Source: Armatimonadota bacterium (lineage in GTDB: Bacteria; Armatimonadota; Zipacnadia; Zipacnadales; UBA11051). Taken from it: a DNA stretch of 7,313 nt. Below are positions 5,797 to 7,313 of this stretch, piece after piece; position 1 is the first letter of the stretch, and every line of letters begins with the position of its first letter. The stretch spans positions 2,134 through 9,446 of the forward strand of contig DPJP01000259.1 of the NCBI GenBank assembly GCA_003542955.1, in the 5' to 3' direction. The translations under genes were made by a program, and so were the position numbers. The notes below the pieces were generated by a model. It had not been told where the DNA came from, ran no database searches, and worked only from the letters and a program-made list of their open reading frames with translations.

Positions 5797-6171
5797 GGGC
5801 ATACGCGGCGCGTTGCGCGTAGGCCGGGCCCCCAGCCAGCCGGGTACCGGCACCGTCTCGGGCGCGCCGGAATGCCGCACCACAGCGACACGCGCGCGGA
5901 TGCTGTCAGCGCCTGTTCCGGAATCGTCGTATCTTTCTGCACTGCTGCGAGAAGGTATTCGCGGTCAAAGAGTTGAAATGGCGGATATCGATGTGGCCAT
6001 GGTGCAGGTGCGTTGGGGCGCGAAGCAGTTCGGGCTGCGCGAATTGGGCGCGAGCTTGGCGATCCACGTAGCCGCAGCCCACGTTGGCCAAGTCGCGCAC
6101 GGAAGAGCTTAGGTCGCGCTGAGGACCGACTTGGCCGGAATGGTGCTGGTGGAGCGGCGGTGTGTGACCGG
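5797..6171. other. Intergenic stretch between divergent genes, no gene supported
   Basis: This is the divergent interval between the flavin reductase promoter and the zinc-ribbon gene. Open frames exist on both strands, as expected at this GC content. None has a convincing ribosome binding site or recognisable protein features. I found no tRNA, CRISPR repeats or insertion-sequence ends. One small GCCGG-GTA-CCGGC palindrome lies near 5838-5852. A promoter for the plus-strand gene must lie here or nearby, but I could not identify one. Confidence 0.5.
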
Positions 6172-6188
6172 CCTCATGTGAGATGAGG
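6172..6188 (+). promoter_or_regulatory. Ribosome binding site folded into a small hairpin
   Basis: CCTCAT (6172-6177) pairs perfectly with ATGAGG (6183-6188) over a 5-nt loop. The second arm includes the GAGG that serves as Shine-Dalgarno 8 nt before the ATG at 6197. Folding would hide the ribosome binding site. The SD itself is clear; a regulatory role of the 6-bp stem is inferred. Confidence 0.45.
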
Positions 6189-6196
6189 TGCACGTC

Positions 6197-7153
6197 ATGG
6201 ATTGCCCGAAGTGCGGCTACGCGATGACGGACTTCGATGTTGAGTGCCCCCGGTGCAAGCGGCTGGGGGAGCAGGCGAGCGCGATGTCCAGCGCTGCAGA
6301 GGCAGCCCCGACGGCTGCCCGGCCAGCAACTCCGAAGCAGCCACACGGTGGGCCACCAAGCACTCCGGCGTCCACGCGCTATGTCGGGGTCAGGCATGAC
6401 TTAGCCTGGATGGCCGGAGCCTTCCCATTGACTATGTTAGTCGTCCAGCTTGCCTTGGGCTCGCCTAGAGGGCTCGCCGGCTGGGCCATCGTGTTTACTA
6501 TCCTGGGGGCAAACGTGTTGCTCCTGGTGATAGACAAGCGCGCCATCACCGCTCTCGGCGTTGACACATCGTCTCTCGACCCGTTGTTGATCCCGGTGTA
6601 TCTGTTTAGGCGAGCGCCAAGGACCAACGGCAGCCATGGGCCTGCCTACTTGTGGTGCATTCTGTATTGTATCGTCGCTATCATAGAAGCTGTGCCCGAC
6701 GCCACACCAACGAACACTCGACAACATGCTGACACCCCGCCTGAACACGCCCAAGCACCACGACAGGAGACCATTCAGAACCAAGCCGGTTTCACGTGGT
6801 TAGAGATCACAGAGAACTGGCACTACACCAACTCCATGATTCGGCCCGCCGATGGATGGAGAGATGTGCTCGTGGCGGTGACTGTCATCAACTCCTCTTC
6901 GTCGCAGGACACGATCAGCGTCAACCCGCTGGACTTCTTCGCGGAGGTTGACAACGCAAGCTACCGATACGACTTCAACGCCGAACGGCTCATTCCGGAT
7001 AACGCCCCCAGGTTGCCGTGCGTGACTCTTGCGCCCGGCGGGGAAGCCGCAGGCGTGATGGGCTTCCGTGTGCCCGCCGGCGGCTCCATTCAGATGCGCT
7101 GGACGCCGCAGATGGGATCACAGTTCCAGATACGGTCGGAGCAGGTGCGGTAG
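6197..7153 (+). CDS. Zinc-ribbon, three-TM membrane protein with C-terminal DUF4352-like domain
   Basis: The product has 318 residues from the ATG at 6197, which has GAGG 8 nt upstream. A GTG at 6188 would overlap that ribosome binding site. A small zinc ribbon (C3-x2-C6 and C17-x2-C20) opens the protein, followed by an Ala/Pro-rich linker (about 28-62). Three hydrophobic segments lie at about 68-88, 92-112 and 148-166. Between the second and third is a PVYLFRRA stretch like that seen in other bacterial zinc-ribbon membrane proteins. A Pro/Gln-rich spacer leads to a beta-rich domain (about 195-312) containing VLVAVTVIN and late LAPGGEAAGVMGF strands. This matches the pattern of DUF4352, an immunoglobulin-like extracytoplasmic fold of unknown function. 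The likely topology puts the zinc ribbon inside and DUF4352 outside. A sensory or envelope role is plausible but unproven. Confidence 0.8.
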   Translation: MDCPKCGYAMTDFDVECPRCKRLGEQASAMSSAAEAAPTAARPATPKQPHGGPPSTPASTRYVGVRHDLAWMAGAFPLTMLVVQLALGSPRGLAGWAIVFTILGANVLLLVIDKRAITALGVDTSSLDPLLIPVYLFRRAPRTNGSHGPAYLWCILYCIVAIIEAVPDATPTNTRQHADTPPEHAQAPRQETIQNQAGFTWLEITENWHYTNSMIRPADGWRDVLVAVTVINSSSSQDTISVNPLDFFAEVDNASYRYDFNAERLIPDNAPRLPCVTLAPGGEAAGVMGFRVPAGGSIQMRWTPQMGSQFQIRSEQVR

Positions 7154-7221
7154 ATAGGGACCGGGCCTGCAAGTGATGGCTATCGGTACTGACATTCTCA
7201 ACGGGGGAAGTGCGTGGCGAC

Positions 7222-7313
7222 ATGGAGCCCGACGGAAGGAGCTTCGAGGAGCACATGCGTGAGGCGGAGTGGCATTTGGGGGCGATGTTGGCGCGAAGCG
7301 TTCATCGCGTCAA
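7222..7313 (+). CDS. Possible start of a further gene (3' end outside window)
   Basis: From the ATG at 7222 the frame is open to the window edge and reads MEPDGRSFEEHMREAEWHLG and onward, an acidic, amphipathic, helix-like sequence. An in-frame GTG at 7210 is an alternative start. A GGGGGA run at 7203-7208 is too far from the ATG and too close to the GTG to decide. About 30 residues are visible, and I recognise no family. A second frame is also open here, so the call is tentative. Confidence 0.35.
   Translation, partial: MEPDGRSFEEHMREAEWHLGAMLARSVHRV

Noticed and set aside
5424..5942. Minus-strand frame overlapping the flavin reductase gene and reaching into the gap
   Set aside because: It overlaps the reductase in another frame and crosses its promoter, and its composition is Arg/Pro-rich out-of-frame noise.
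5219..6112. 297-codon plus-strand frame spanning the flavin reductase gene and the divergent gap
   Set aside because: It runs antisense through a well-recognised flavin reductase and its promoter. It has no good ribosome binding site and no recognisable features.
5906..6397. 163-codon minus-strand frame covering the right half of the gap
   Set aside because: It overlaps the start and ribosome binding site of the zinc-ribbon gene and shows no family pattern. A decayed gene remnant cannot be excluded but is not supported.

Overview
The window is GC-rich bacterial DNA. Shine-Dalgarno sequences are recognisable, and there is one near-consensus sigma-70 promoter on the minus strand. The sequence alone does not name a genus. 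A flavoredoxin-type flavin reductase and a zinc-ribbon/DUF4352 membrane protein suit many anaerobic or high-GC lineages. The left end is phage-like: the fragment at 1-693 (+) looks like the C-terminus of a tail tape-measure protein. The left part may therefore lie in a prophage or at its edge.

The centre is a three-gene minus-strand operon (713-4887, read right to left). The three proteins are paralogues of 477, 493 and 397 residues with one shared architecture. Each has a short basic N-terminus, a single membrane segment, a region of about 110 residues with two matching signatures, and then 5-8 ankyrin repeats. By the positive-inside rule the ankyrin part should lie outside the cytoplasm. 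I do not recognise the shared region, and it is the best candidate here for something undescribed. The genes are tightly spaced (63 nt and 2 nt), and the last pair is probably translationally coupled. Just upstream is an in-frame 28-codon relic or leader (4917-5003) that duplicates the 5' end of the middle gene. It joins, at a single base, a second copy of the first gene's start region, which is a recombination footprint.

Between the operon and the next gene (4888-5239) are the relic and a cluster of GC-rich hairpins (5098-5213), two of which are mutually exclusive. Next come a minus-strand flavin reductase (5240-5731) with its promoter (5769-5796), a stretch without a supportable gene (5797-6171), a plus-strand zinc-ribbon/three-TM/DUF4352 protein (6197-7153) whose ribosome binding site lies in a small hairpin, and possibly the start of a further plus-strand gene at the right edge.

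Working picture (inference): a locally expanded family of membrane-anchored ankyrin proteins sits beside a phage tail gene. It could be prophage cargo ('ankyphage'-like), an immunity or surface-interaction locus, or a host family flanking a decaying prophage. Neither the partners nor the biochemical activity can be read from the sequence.
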